Below, piece after piece: positions 43,441-56,149 of a stretch of 64,000 nucleotides of DNA (its first letter is position 1; each line of letters opens with the position of its first letter). The stretch is taken from NCBI RefSeq assembly GCF_030272615.1, contig NC_081414.1, positions 523,014,137-523,078,136 on the forward strand. The letters are read 5' to 3'. The stretch is from Cryptomeria japonica. Its lineage: Eukaryota; Streptophyta; Pinopsida; Cupressales; Cupressaceae. The translations under genes and the position numbers were made by a program. Below the pieces are notes generated by a model. It was not told the origin of the DNA. It ran no database searches and saw only the letters and a list, made by a program, of their open reading frames with translations.

Positions 43441-46400
43441 TAATGATTGATTTTTATGTGTTAGTGAATGTAATTATGTGCTAATTAATGGTTATGGATG
43501 ATATGTGTTAATTAATATTGATGAATGTTGTGTGTTAATTAATGTTAATCAATGTTATGTGTTAATGAACATTATGTGATATTAATGAATGAATGTTATA
43601 TTTTATTAATGGTAGAAAGAATGAATGAATGAATGTTATAAGATGTTAATGGGGAATTTAGAGTGATGTTAGGGGGGGAGAGGGGCCAAATTAGCTTCCA
43701 ACTTCATGTGGTTGGCCCTGTTAAGTAGAGAATTTAAAACTATTCTCAAAACCAAGTGAAGCTCAACAAGATAACACACTTTTCAATATTTCATTATGTT
43801 GCACAGTTAATCTTATTGAATAATGTATATTGAATCTTAATTGCATGGTCCAATAGAGCCAACACACCAAACAACACCACACGTTGTTGGGTATAATGAA
43901 CTCCCATATCTTGTATGTACACTAACAATATGAGTTGCTTCTAGTGTTGATATCCATTGCGGGAGTGCAAAAGTTATGAATATGACTCATCCTTGTAAGT
44001 TTTTTATTACTTGTCATTTTCTTTAGCATTTTTTTACTTCATGAATGAGTTGTTTGCAGATGTCTATTCCATGAATACCTCTCTATTGTATGCTTCATGA
44101 TCTCACTTCTGATTTAATTCTTTATATGTCTTAAAATTGTATGAGCCTAATAGCTTCTACTCTTGTTGATAGTTTGGTGGCTCTGAACAACAACTCCTTC
44201 GAAGAAGCATGATCCTTGTAATTTTGGCCTTCCATGATGTGAAAAAGAGGTTATGTTATGAATAATGGTCCAGATGATTTAGTTATTTCTTATTATGTTG
44301 AGTACGAGTAAATTTGGGCTTCCTTGGCTATGGTCACTATTTTGTACTAACTATTATCATTTAGTCTGATTTGAGCATGGACTTCAAGTAATCATGAGGG
44401 TGGAAACAATATTCAAGTATTAGGGGGTATGCAGCCTTGACCAAGGGATGAAAGCATCAGGAAAGTACAAGTGATTCATGTGTAGATCAATGTATCATTC
44501 ACCTATTAATTCCTAGCAACATTGTCAAATAAACAAGAAAAGAGGTATGTTGAGTGCATATATACATTTTATGTTGCCATGATATAAGTAAGATATCAAA
44601 CATGTAACTTAGATTGATTTGCAATTTCATTCATAAATATTATATCTTCCTTGTGGATTTCTGAATGCATAATGTCTTGTTGATTTCAATATCTTTATTG
44701 CAAGTACTCTTTTCAGCATGAAACTCCACTCATTGAGGTCTCTTACTAAATACAAGTCAGTTATCCTATCAATGATGATACGTTTTGCATGCATTTTATT
44801 CAGAAATATTATTAATAGCTATGGTTGGGTTGTTAATTGTTTTGTGAAAATATATACAAGTAGATTGGGACATTAGAGTTATAAACACCATAAATTGTGT
44901 TTGAGATCATTGTCCTAATTGTAACAGTCAACCACCATTGGCCCAAGGCCACACCAACACCGTTATGACACCAAGGTTTATGCATACTGGTGTAAGGGCT
45001 ACTCTTAAGACATTTCATTACCATTACATATACACACCTAGTGGGGTTTACAAACACAACTTGTTTGAGTAGGCAGTATCACTGGTAAACTTGTGATTGT
45101 CACAATTGGTACCCTTAGGACAGGCATGAATATTTGGTCTATGGCACTTTTTTATGGCTTCTAAATGCTTCTATGGGGTGTGCAGGGGTTCCACACATCT
45201 CTTCCAACATTCCATCCAAGGCACTTCACTCTCACCTATCTTATATTCCACTTTCTCTATGCTGCTATCCCAAATGTTCGATACATGCTGTTAACATTGC
45301 TTTGATAACTCCAAATTCATATCTAAGCTCATCCTAAGGTAACATGTTCATAGTCAATCAATAAGCTTTCTCTATGTGATTTCAAGTAAGATATTGATCT
45401 ATATAGTTAATTTTGTGATTGATTTGAGGGATACATCCATTATCAAACCTTAAGAAAATTTTGTTCCATATCCTAGATTTATTTTGTTTTAATTCTCAGT
45501 GAGTAATTTTCAATAGTAATAAAGTGGTAGATATCCTTATATTTCAATGACAAAAGATCAGTTATTTGAATAAATACATATAAACAAAAAACATATTTTT
45601 CAAATCTTATCTATTACAATTAAATATATATAACCATACCATATTATACATATCCCCATTTATATAATAAACAATAAAGACTTCTTTACAGTATTATATA
45701 TTCATTATAGTTGATAATGCTTACCAGAAAAAAGAAAGATAAGAGTTTATATGTTGAACCATTCTTAAATAGATATGGTTGCAAATTGCTTTGATATATT
45801 ATGTATAACAGATTGCTATAATCAAATTTTTGTTCTATACTCTTCGATCCAATACTCATGATTTTGGATTTTAGATAGCATGCCTCACTAGATTAATTTG
45901 GACTATAGGTGTAGATTCATTGTGGTTTATGCTAAAAGAATTCAAACAATTGTACATATTTTATGGGTAACTTCACTTAAGAAAATCATGTCTCATCTCA
46001 ATTATGTTCAATTACATTGTCAATTTAAAGATTTTGTCAAGTTTGAGGCAGGAACTCAAATTCCTCCTTTGTTTTTCAATTGATTTGATTTTAGTTTGTT
46101 GCAAATGAATTTTTGAGTGAATTAAAGTATTCTTCCAATTTAAATCTCTCCATTTGGATGAATATATGATTTGTATGAACCAAATTTGGAAATTATGAGT
46201 ATATATGAGGTTATGTTGTTCAATTCTATTTGGGATGTTGAAATGACAAATTGAGGGAGTATTGTATTGTTGAGTTGATTAGAATCAAAAGGCTAATCTT
46301 GCATTTTCATTTTATGCACTTTGAAATTTTGGGGTTTTTGAGGTCCATCAGTTAAGGGTGTTTGTCCTGGTCCCATAGACTATTTAGTCTCGTGGGCAAT

Positions 46401-46852
46401 GGTAATTGGCCTCATGACTAGTTTTTGGTCCAAACTTGGGAATTATTGAAAAGTGGTACTTGATGATTTTGAGATGATATTCTATTATGGAATCATGATA
46501 ACATATATGTGAATTTTGATAAGGGATCAATTAGGATTCGTTCTCTTGGTGTTGTGCCCAATTGAGTATGTCTTGCTTATGTATGAAAATGGCATTTTGC
46601 AATTGAGACAATTTGATGTATTTGAGATGTCTTGCATTTAGATATGGCACTAGCTTAGTCCTAGAGTGAGACTAGGGAGTGGCTCCCATTCGTGTCCCTC
46701 ATCTAAAAGTGGTACGCTTGCCATTTGTGTTTGGGGAGTTTTGTAATGAAGCGATAACATAACAATAGACTTGGGTTAAAACAAATAACAATAAAATTCG
46801 TTCCTTAAGCACGCCTTGAGGGCTATCACAACACCAAAGGTGTTTTGGGAAG
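43441..46852. other. AT-rich intergenic DNA, nothing recognised
   Basis: The first 200 bases repeat GTTAATTAATG and GAATGAATG-like words in a degenerate way. Beyond that I see no credible gene, RNA gene or mobile-element terminus. Open frames are all under 80 codons with no family resemblance. Confidence 0.5.
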
Positions 46853-47195
46853 GCATGCTCTCACATGGAGCATTGGGACTTGTGCGAAGAGGTATGCCCA
46901 CTCACACAAGGATTATGTGATCATTGTTCTCATTCACATGAGAGAATTCTTGCTTCCACATGGTTTGTCCCCATGTAGAACATACAATGAAAGGCATGCT
47001 TGCACATGGAGCATTGGGACTTGTGAAAAGAGACATACTCGCCCATGTAGCATAGGGATTGTGTGATTGTCATTCTTGTCCATATGAGAGAATGCTTGGT
47101 TCCATATGGTGCATCCCCATGAGCACATACAATGAAAGGCAAGCCTGCACATGGAGCATTAGGACTTGTATGAAGAGACATACGATGACACTTCC
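46853..47195 (+). repeat. ~143-bp degenerate tandem repeat, 2.4 copies
   Basis: CACATGGAGCATT.GGACTTGT recurs at about 46864, 47005 and 47150 (spacings 141 and 145). The units also share AAGAG.CATAC, CATGAGAGAAT.CTTG and CATACAATGAAAGGCA. Function unknown. Confidence 0.85.
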
Positions 47196-48554
47196 TCCAC
47201 CGCACTCTATAATCTAATGCCTTGTGTAGTTTTAAAGTAGTGACCCTATATGGATTCATGACTTGGTATCATCCTTCTCTATTGATGTTGCACTGTATTT
47301 TTCCATTACTTGTGTCATGTATGCATCGTGTATGGCATGTGTGAGCTTATCATCCCCCTTGTATACTTTGATTGACTATTTGGAACTATCTCCACAAGCA
47401 CGATGGGGTAGACCTAAGGGTTCCACATGGTCGGGTGGCATTGTAAACCACCATTAGGGATCGATGGAATCAATTCATGATCACCTCAGAGAGCACTTCC
47501 ACCTCCCTCAATACATTTTCTTTCTCTTTCATCTATTCTTGCAAGTTACAATCCAAATGTATATTGAAATAAGCAATGTAATCATTGATGATATGTATAT
47601 TAAACACTCCAAGCGGAGATTGATATGGTTTATGATAACTTCACTTAAGTATATTATGGGCCCATAACCCATAGGTCCCAAGATCAATTTCATAACTAGA
47701 AAATAAGATATCTAAATGAGTTGAAATTTTTTAGGAGTAAACATGTGGGCATGTTGAACTATACAGGGGGAGAGATGACCTTTAAAATTTTATTTTTATA
47801 TACCAAAATTTAAATTCAAATACCCTAGTTACTTAAACAAAAGAAAGGTTGGAACTATTTTATATCAAGTGTTTTGTGGGTGGTCATAATGCATTTATGT
47901 TTTCTTTTAAGATTCTAGTAACATTATTTTTAGTAATTTTTTTACCTATTGTACTTTGGTATTGGACTCGATCAACCCAATAACCTTGTACATGTGATTT
48001 ATTTTATTAAAGAGGATATTCATGTAGTCCAGAATGCATGATTATCATCTTTGAATATATAATAACGAGTGACTACTTAGTATGAGATATATACATGTCA
48101 TTCAATAGGTATATGTCATGTATTGACATAGGATGATACTTTATATGAGATTATCAATTTGGGATATACTTATAGGAAATATGTGTATATATAGTAGATA
48201 AATTCATTTCATGTATATATATAGTAGATAAGTTTTGGTAGCTCCCAAGAACAACTAACTTAGATAAGGTAGATAAATTCATTTCATCTCCCTGATTGGC
48301 TTTAAATGCTCTTGTATTTGGGTTAGCTAATTCCCTATCAGCACCATTTTTTATAGGTTTACAAGTACTCAGTGGTTCATACAGTCCTCTTAGGAGTTGG
48401 ACCATCTCAACCATGGTGCACCTGAACATATTAGCTTGAAACCAGTATGCCTCATATTAGCTTCAAACCTATGCCCCCTATTGGTAGTTGATGGGGATAG
48501 AATATCATTTGTTGTATATATCAATGAGGTGTACTTTACGTCTAGATAATAATA
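47196..48554. other. AT-rich intergenic DNA, nothing recognised
   Basis: A short motif GTATATATAGTAGATAA.TT is duplicated at ~48184 and 48211, and GATAAATTCATTTCAT recurs at ~48270. No coding or element signal that I trust. Confidence 0.45.
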
Positions 48555-48557
48555 TTT

Positions 48558-49070
48558 AAAAAAAAAAAAAAAATGTTCGTCGGAGACAAAGCTTTCCACC
48601 GATGATGGAATCGTCGGACCAACAACATTCTTGTTGGTGCAAAGCTTCTGGAATCCGACAAAATTCCAACTCAACCTACACAAACATCCGATGAGGATTC
48701 TATATGTCTGACAACACTTCCTTATCGAATGGTCATCGATGCATATTAAAGGACCAATGACAAAACCATTGGACAAACAACATTCCTGTCGGTGCGATGT
48801 TTCAGACTTTTGTCAATATTCTGACACAATCTAAACAAACATTTGATGAGGATGCTTTATGTCCGATGACTTTTTTGACTGGAAGAGCGATCATGCCCAC
48901 CATCGGTAGAGTCCATGGGGTAATTGTACTTCCGATGGTCATAGGAGTTGTCGACAAGTCTGACAATGAGTTTTCGACAACTACTTTTGTAGGCAGTCCG
49001 ACGAAGAGTGGTCGCAATTTTGACAATCGACTGTCGAAAATCAGCCCTGAATGTACTAGTGTCTCTATAA
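48558..49070. repeat. A-run followed by degenerate ~155-bp tandem repeat
   Basis: A run of about 15 A ends near 48573. After it, GGACCAACAACATTCTTGTTGGTGC (48616) reappears as GGACAAACAACATTCCTGTCGGTGC (48771), and AAACATCCGATGAGGAT reappears as AAACATTTGATGAGGAT. The region is dense in TCCGA/TCGGA words, unlike its AT-rich surroundings. It may be a fragment of an unrecognised element. Confidence 0.65.
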
Positions 49071-49450
49071 ATCATCAAGGAGTAATAAGGGACACTTGAA
49101 AAATAAAATCTAAGGGGTGGGTAATCCCCCTTGGATCGATAAACTAATAAGATAATCTTTAAATGAATTTACATCCGCTAGACAAACTTTAGTTAACCTC
49201 GTTAGGGTTGTTTGAATGAGATGCTTTTAAAACTTGTCTTGATCTTGAAGGTTGTTTGATGATTTGATAATTGGATCAAGAGTGGCACTTATGATAGGTA
49301 TTAGGACCTAGTTGTTTTAGGCCACAAGCAATAGGCCACCTTGAGCCTTTTCTTAAAGCTACCATCGTGGGTATCAACCGTAGAGAAACTGTCTGGGACA
49401 TTGACCCTAGAAAGGGTTGCATACCCACCAAAACAATTTAAATTAAACCA
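49071..49450 (-). other. Probable left part of a gypsy LTR
   Basis: Lies directly left of the copia insertion. Because the TSD shows that 49450 and 57283 were once adjacent, this should be continuous with the minus-strand Tat LTR at 57283-59067. The outer LTR end was not identified, so the left limit is arbitrary. Confidence 0.4.
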
Positions 49451-50613
49451 TGTTGGCATTTTTGTTGTTTATGTTGTGATTTTCATTGATGGACACACAC
49501 TTGTATTGAGATCCACTTTATATGTATGAGCTTATGCTCAACCGGTATTTGTTCCAACCGGTATGTGGTATACTAGTCTTTAGACTAGTGCTGATTTTGT
49601 AGAATGTGTTTCCCGGTCTAAAGCGGCATGTCGGCCCCAAGAGGTTCGTAGATCACAAGTGGTATGAGGGAGCAAAGCGGCACAACACATTCTTACCAGT
49701 CTTCATTGTTGTCAAACTGGCAACCGGTATTTTGTATGAATTGGTAATACTCTGTGATGAGTTACCAACCGACATTTTGTGATGAGTTTTCAATCCACCG
49801 ATTATTTGATGGTGCCAACACATTGACGGTGCTTTTTGTGTCGTGTTACTGAGTATGTCTAGATTCATTGAACCTAGGAAATTCTAATGTAATCCTATTG
49901 GACCGACATGAAATCAGATTCCTTTAAAAGGACATCATGTCTAGGGTTTTAAGTTGTTGCTAAAAGGGTTAATGTTGAGCTAGGGTTTAAGGTGGAAGTT
50001 GAGAATGATCTTATCCAAGAAGATCAAGTTGTAACTGTGAGAGAGAGAGAAGACTAAAGTAATGCTAGAATGCATTAGTTGTGAGAAATATTGGATCTAA
50101 CCAAGCAATTTGTGCTATTAGATAGATCAAACACTTGTTGATTACTCACATCTTTGACAAGTCTATAGCCCTTAACCAGGTAGGCCTCAAAGCCTTTGTA
50201 AAATCCTCTAACAAGGTGGTTCACACATGTGAATCTAAACTCCTCTAACAAGGTAGTCTTTAATCGGACTGATTTCCTAACAGAGATTGAGATTCCTAAC
50301 AGGATCTGTTCTGGTGAAGAACATTGTAAGACCTTAACCAGTCTGACCTTAACCGGTCTGGTTTCTATTCTGCAGATAGTGACTTGTGAGTTCCATCTCA
50401 CCTTGGTTTTTCCCAGTTGGGTTTCCACATCAAATATCTTGTGTTATGGTTGTATTGCTTTTGTGGGTGAATGCTTTATTCGCATTTTGGTTTGCATGTG
50501 TGGTAACTGGTTTGACTATTAGACTGCTTTACTGGTTTATCTTTAGACTGTGTAAGTGTTTTAGTGTAGAAGTTTTTGGCATACTAATTCACCCCCCCTC
50601 TTAGTATTCATCA
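49451..50613 (+). repeat. 5' LTR of copia element
   Basis: Starts TGTTGGCATT and ends ATTCATCA. Rich in ACCGGT/AACCGG words in its first 250 bases. Contains a 37-base stretch (about 50204-50240) absent from the 3' LTR and bounded by the repeated word TCCTCTAACAAGGT at 50204 and 50241. Confidence 0.93.
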
Positions 50614-50615
50614 AT

Positions 50616-50628
50616 TGGTATCAGAGCC
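50616..50628 (+). other. Primer-binding site, tRNA-iMet type
   Basis: TGGTATCAGAGCC two bases after the LTR end, identical to the PBS of the LARD-like element at 8127. Confidence 0.93.
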
Positions 50629-50663
50629 AACCTTTCTATAAGTTTAACCACTTGGAAAGAGAT

Positions 50664-51941
50664 ATGGATGAATACACCTTGAGGGAACTTACTCAATGAC
50701 TCACTAAGTTTGAGCAAGCCTATGATGATCTTATGGTCAAATACAAGGCATGTCAAGCAAAAAGAAGAGAACATGCAGAGAGGCTGATGGAACTATCTAA
50801 AAGTAGTTCTGAAGATGAAGCTAACATGGAAGCCATGATTTCTGAAGTGAATAAGATAAATGACTCAAACTCCAATCTGAGAAAGGAGTTGGAAGGACTG
50901 ACTATTCGGTTTAGTCAAGAGCTTGAGAACTAGAGAAAAGTTGAAGATCTGGTAAAGGACAGAGATCATGAGATCTCCAAGTTGAAACAAGAGATTAGTG
51001 CACTGACTACTTGCCTTCATGAGAGCAGAATGGAAAAAGAAGACATGCATGGAGAACTGAACATTGCCATCTCTAAAAATGCAAGTCTAATGGAGACAAA
51101 TACTGCTATTTCCAAAGAACTCTTTGACTCAAAGGAAATACTTGTTAAGTTTGGCAAAAGTACTGTCAAGCTAGAGAAAAAGCTTGAGTCATCTAGACCG
51201 GAAAAGAATACCAATGGTCTTGGTTTTTCTGGACATGAGGAAGGAGAATCCTCAAGAACAAATGCTGAAGCATCAAAGAAGCAATCGACACTCAAAGGAA
51301 AAGGTAAACAAAACTTCAAACCTGTTTGCTTTAACTATCTTAAAGAAGGACACACTGCCAATGTATGTAGGAGCAAGGCCTACAATAATTTTTCTTATTT
51401 TATCAACAATATACCTAGATCAAATAAGTTCAATGGTCATTGTTATGCATGCAACAAGTTTGGGCATAGAGCATTTGAATGCAGGTCTATAATGAATAAA
51501 ACTAGAAGATATCCTCAGAGGACCCAAGGAACTGGTCCTGAACCTTTTATGAACTAGAACCACAACCGATTTAATGTCTTCAATCATCAGTCAAGAAGTG
51601 GTGGCCATCAAGTGGCAACCGGATGGAGAGAAAGTTATATGATCTATCATGGTCATGGTCACACTACTGCAACATGCAGAAGGAAGAATGGAAACGTGTA
51701 CAATGGACCTTGGAGAGCACCTGGACTTGTTTGCTATCACTGCAACAAACTGGGTCACATTGCAAGATTCTACAGAAGCAGAAAAAGTATATCTGATGAT
51801 ATACCGGTCACTCAGGAAGGAGAAATAGATGTTGAAAAAGTTCAAAGGGACATGAAGAAAACATGGAGGAAGAAACCAATAATGTCAGAAGAGGAACCGG
51901 TTTCTACACCTAGTGTGGAAATATCAGAACCGGAAAACTAA
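50664..51941 (+). pseudogene. Gag of copia element (three internal stops)
   Basis: One continuous frame of 426 codons from ATG 50664 with stops at 50697, 50931 and 51555. The N-terminal half is charged and coiled-coil-like (LKQEISALTTCL, SKELFDSKEILVKFG). The C-terminal half carries CCHC zinc knuckles: CYACNKFGHRAFEC intact near 51450; CFNYLKEGHTANVC with Tyr at the second Cys; and CYHCNKLGHIARFY with Tyr at the last Cys. The protein would package the element RNA. The part upstream of the knuckles lacks the copia capsid motif I would expect, so the N-terminus may have been reduced. Confidence 0.85.
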
Positions 51942-52353
51942 GCCTCAAAGGCTTAGTGGGAGCAAATGGCGAAATGCTTTCAAACCCTCGGTTGACACCG
52001 GTAAAAGACTTTAACCGGTATGCGATACCTGTCGCTTGGCAGAAGACCGAAAATGGTAAAAAGGCAAATTAGGGTGTATGCCCTAATAGAGGAGCATTAA
52101 TGATGGTAGGTGAGAAACATGTATAAATGCATTTTTCAAATCATTTCTCACTATATGTTTTCGAGCGAAGAAAAGTTTTCAAGTGTAGAGCGAAGTAAAG
52201 GCAATTTGAGCTTAGATTTCAAGAAATTGGATAACCTTGAAAGAGAACTCAAAGTGGTGATTTTGCATTTGATGAAGAGTGGAGTGAAGTGGAATCAGGA
52301 AGCCCTAAATTCATGTTTGAAAGGTATTTTTCGTGTTCTTGAAATACTCTTCA
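51942..52353 (+). other. Short spacer where pol would be expected
   Basis: 412 bases between the gag stop and the ATG of the second frame. In an autonomous copia element about 3-4 kb of protease, integrase, RT and RNase H would follow gag here. No remnant of the DDE triad or of a YVDD box was found. Confidence 0.75.
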
Positions 52354-55300
52354 ATGGCTTCTGCATCACATACAAGTTTGAGTACATCCATAGAGTCAGA
52401 AAATTTTATTCAGAGGAAGTCCAAATATAATGCTTTATCACAAGTTCCAACTAGAGTCATAGTTGAAGAAGGAATTTCTGATTACATTGACTGGAAGATA
52501 GAAGACGTAGGGTCTTAAGCTATTCATATTCAGTTAGGTCTATTTTGTGGCAAGGACAAAAAGATCAAACCAGAATTTAGTGTAATAGAGAAGAAGAAAT
52601 TCCACAACGCAGTATATTTTCTAGAAGACTTCACAGAGGATCACATCAGGATCATCTTGAGAAGAGTCCATGATGAAAAGATGTACTTGGAAAGGATGCA
52701 TGATATCATGCTTTAGGCAATTCATGCAGTCACCAGTTTTTGCAACATAGGGGAAGTGCCAGCCCTGAGAAAAGTGAGCAAAATGGAAATGACCAAGCTG
52801 ACCGGTTCAACAAGTGATTCACGGGGTATGATAGTCAATCCTATCAAGGATGATCTAGTGAAATATGCCTGCATGGTGATAGGATACAGAACATTTTCAG
52901 CTAGCAAGATTAATTCTGTATCTGCTGTAGCAGTAAATGCTGCTTACCGAATGATAAAAGAGGATACATCTTTTAACTTATACACCGGCATGCAGAGGCA
53001 ACTCCTGCTAAATCTTAAGGCAATTAAGCAAGACAACTCACTGAGGTTTAAGTTTGGACAACTGCTGGTAGGGTTATTTTTCTATTTCCAAGGCTACTTT
53101 CCTGGTGTAGGAGATGTCCAGTGGTCCCTTGACCAACCGGTAACCAAGCAGATAAAGGACAGTGTGCAAGCCATTGGAACCAACTACCCTGAGGTACTGA
53201 ACAAATATTTTGATGAGTTCAGAAGAAAGATGAGTCAGAGGGTAAGAATCTTAGGTGACATAGTGAAGAAATACAAAGATGACATCCGTTTCACTATTTA
53301 GGTGGACAAATGCCTAATGGAGGCTATTGAACCTAGAATGGAGGAGGTAGAGCCAATGGGCTATGAAGTTATGTTTGACATGCTGGAAGGGTATGCCTCA
53401 ACCCTTATTGCCTCACCTCTTGATCCAAAGGCTAAGAGGACCGGAACCTACTTGGAGAGGATTGCACTGGTTGAAGAACCATCGGTGAAGAAGGGAAAAG
53501 AACCAGCAGCTAAGAAAGCTAAGGTAGTGCCTGCAGCATCGGCACCGGCTACCACTGCAACTCCAAGAGTGACCAAGCGGTCACCAGCAAAGAAGAAACC
53601 AGAGGTAACACTGGCAAAAGTCTTCGAAAGAAAGAGGAAGACTAAGGCAAATGAACCGAACTCCGAAGAAACTGAGTCTGATGAACAGCCAAAGAAGGCA
53701 AGACAGACAAAGAAGATGAAGAAGAATGAACCGACAAAATCCGCACCGGTAAATATAGACATCTCCTCATACAAACCTTTGACACATTCTCAAAGAATAG
53801 TAAAAAATATTAGGAGAAAGTTACTTCATGATTTAATAGACTATTATGGTGAATTTAATAGTGAGGAAAAAGATGAAGTACTATAGGAAATCATTCTTTA
53901 TTTATGTAAAAATGACCGGTCACCATCAAAGATTAAATCTCAGACACCGGATTCATTATTTAAAGCATTAGATAATAAATGGTGCATTGCCATTAAAAAG
54001 GAACAAGAGATTAGGGAGAAAGTCTTTGCACAGTACTTCCCCGAATTCTCAAATTCAGAATTATTTGATGCCCTGGATCAAAATAAAGGTCTCTTCTTCA
54101 CAAGGAGAAGAAGACTCTGGTTGTTGGAGGGGAGAGTTGATGATGTTGAAAAAGATACACATCAGCATATGGCTCATGCTATCAACTCTCACAAAGCATG
54201 AATGGCCAACCTCCAAGTGGAAAAGGAACTGATTATTTCCAAACTAGATGAGGTCTTCGATGAGGAAGGAAACCTGGTTGAAGAACCAATCGACACCATT
54301 GATGTCGATGCCCTGGATGTAGATGATGTCACTCAGGACATACCTTCTAAGGGAACTGAACAAGGGCAACAGGCCGATCAGGGCGGTGAACAAGTTGAGG
54401 ACACATAGCAAGCCACAAAGGAACATGAAGAGAAAAAGAAGAAGGATGAAGATGAGAAACAGAAGAAAGAGGAAGAGAAGAGAAAAGAGGAAGAGGAGAA
54501 ACAGAAAGATGAAGAAAAGAAGAAGCAAGAAGATGATAGGAAAAAGAAAGAAGAAGAGGATAAGGAAGAAAAGAGAAAGAAGGAAGAAGAGGAGAAGAAA
54601 AAGAAGGAAGAGGAAGAGAAGAAGAAGAAGGAAGCAGAAGAGAAGAAGAAGAAGAAGGAAGAGGAAGAATAGAAGAAGAACGAAGCGGAAGAGAAGAAGA
54701 AGAAGGAAGAGGAAGAACAAAAGAAGAAGGAAGAGGAAGCACATAAGAAGAAGGAAGAAGAAGCAAAGAAGAAGGTAGAAGCAGAGAAGAAGCAGAAAGA
54801 AGAAGAAGATAAGAAGAAGATGGAAGAGGAAGAGAAGAAAAAGAGAGAAGAGAAAGAGAAGGAAGAGAAGGAGAGGAAAAAGAAGGAAGAAGCAGACAAG
54901 ACAATCGAAGCGATGAAGAGCACATAGATTGAGACTCCTAAGGCAACCGATAGCCAAGCCAAACTGGCTGCTATCTCAAGCCCCATTGATCTCCAATCTG
55001 CAAGTGAGTCTGAGCTTATGCAGAGCATAAAGGTTGCCCAAGAGTGCCTTGAAGGCATTCATAGGAAAAGAGAACAAGATATTATTCAGGCGGCTGTAGA
55101 CACACTTATCTGTTTAATCCCGGGTACTAATCTTCCTGACACTGAATTATCACTAGCACAACTCAAACTTCTATGTACTATAGTGGATGATCAGGTGCAG
55201 AGTCTAGAAGAAGCAGTAGAGGCCAATGTAAAGAAAGAGCACCAAAAGGCTCTTAATGTTGCTCTAGTGAAGAAGTTGAATGAGCTTAGGACTGAACTGC

Positions 55301-55581
55301 TAAAAGATCAAAAGGACAAAAGGAATGCCTTGGATGAGGGAAACTTGCTACTCAGCAAAATCTATCAACCTCATCTATTTTGTGATGATGTGCTAGCCAA
55401 GAAGCAACAGCTTCAAATGGACTTACAGTCCTACTTGGGCACATTCAAGACTCCTTATGATTCTTTTGCAGCATATGGGCAAACCGTTCACCGGTTCCAG
55501 ATCCAGTCAGCCAAGATGGAGCAAGAGATCAGCACACGGTCTAGGGATTTGCAAGAGATTCAACTGGTATTACTTCCATGA
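52354..55581 (+). pseudogene. Large second frame of copia element, unknown function
   Basis: A single frame of 1,075 codons from ATG 52354 to 55581, with eight internal stops (about 52516, 52714, 53299, 53884, 54199, 54406, 54670, 54925) and no frameshift. Domain-like parts: a folded-looking N-terminal ~310 residues (FLEDFTEDHIRIILRRVHDE, FKFGQLLVGLFFYFQGYFP); a basic Ala/Lys/Pro linker (53480-53740); a ~170-residue Lys/Glu repeat (54415-54900) predicted coiled coil; and a helical C-terminal domain (LMQSIKVAQECLEGIHRKRE, QKALNVALVKKLNELRTELL). No transmembrane helix of env type is obvious. It lies where Sireviruses carry an env-like extra ORF. No family recognised. Confidence 0.7.
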
Positions 55582-55844
55582 CTGCAAATTCTTCAGAAGT
55601 GTTATCTAAACCTAGATGCCCTGACAGTCACACAGGAACTGAGCACAATAGATGCCATGGAGGAACAGGTATCCCAGATGTAGATAGAGAAGGAAGTGGC
55701 AACCTCCCTACTTGAGTCCTGGTCCCTATCCATGAAACAATTTTTGTAGGACTATAAATTGGTTTTTGACAAGTATTATTCATTATTGTCATAAACTCTT
55801 TTATATATATATGGAAACAGGGTTTTTCAGTGGTACTTTGTCAT

Positions 55845-56149
55845 TGTTGGCAAAGGGGGAGAAGTATATCTGGTTTTGGGTTTTAAAATTTTGATCTTCT
55901 GTCATATGGGGGAGAAGTATATCAGGGGGAGAAGTATCTGTTTTGAAATTTTGATATATGCTGTGATATATGTTATATGCTCTGGTGATTATGCTCTGTA
56001 TGCAAAATTGCTATACACTGTGTTGATTAAGGGATAGTGTATATGCTTAGGGGGAGCAACTTTGTTAATGGCAAGCTTTTTGTTGTAAAACACTTAGATG
56101 TCAAAATTTTATTTTCCTAAGTGTTGCCATCAATGCCAAAGGGGGAGAT
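55845..56149 (+). other. Cluster of polypurine tracts before the 3' LTR
   Basis: GGGGGAGAAGTAT occurs at about 55855, 55910 and 55927, GGGGGAGC near 56050, and the terminal CCAAAGGGGGAGAT directly before the LTR at 56150. Multiple internal PPT-like motifs upstream of the 3' LTR are a reported Sirevirus trait. Confidence 0.8.

Noticed and set aside
47253-47265. Possible PBS (TGGTATCATCC)
   Set aside because: It matches only the first 8 bases of the iMet PBS and is not preceded by an LTR end or CA.
48154-48776. Minus-strand frames of 91 and 128 codons
   Set aside because: They span short direct repeats and an A-run; no motif recognised.
53448-55058. Long minus-strand and alternate-frame Ser/Phe/Leu- or Arg/Lys-rich frames over the copia second ORF
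   Set aside because: They mirror the purine-rich Lys/Glu repeat of the true frame and have no independent support.
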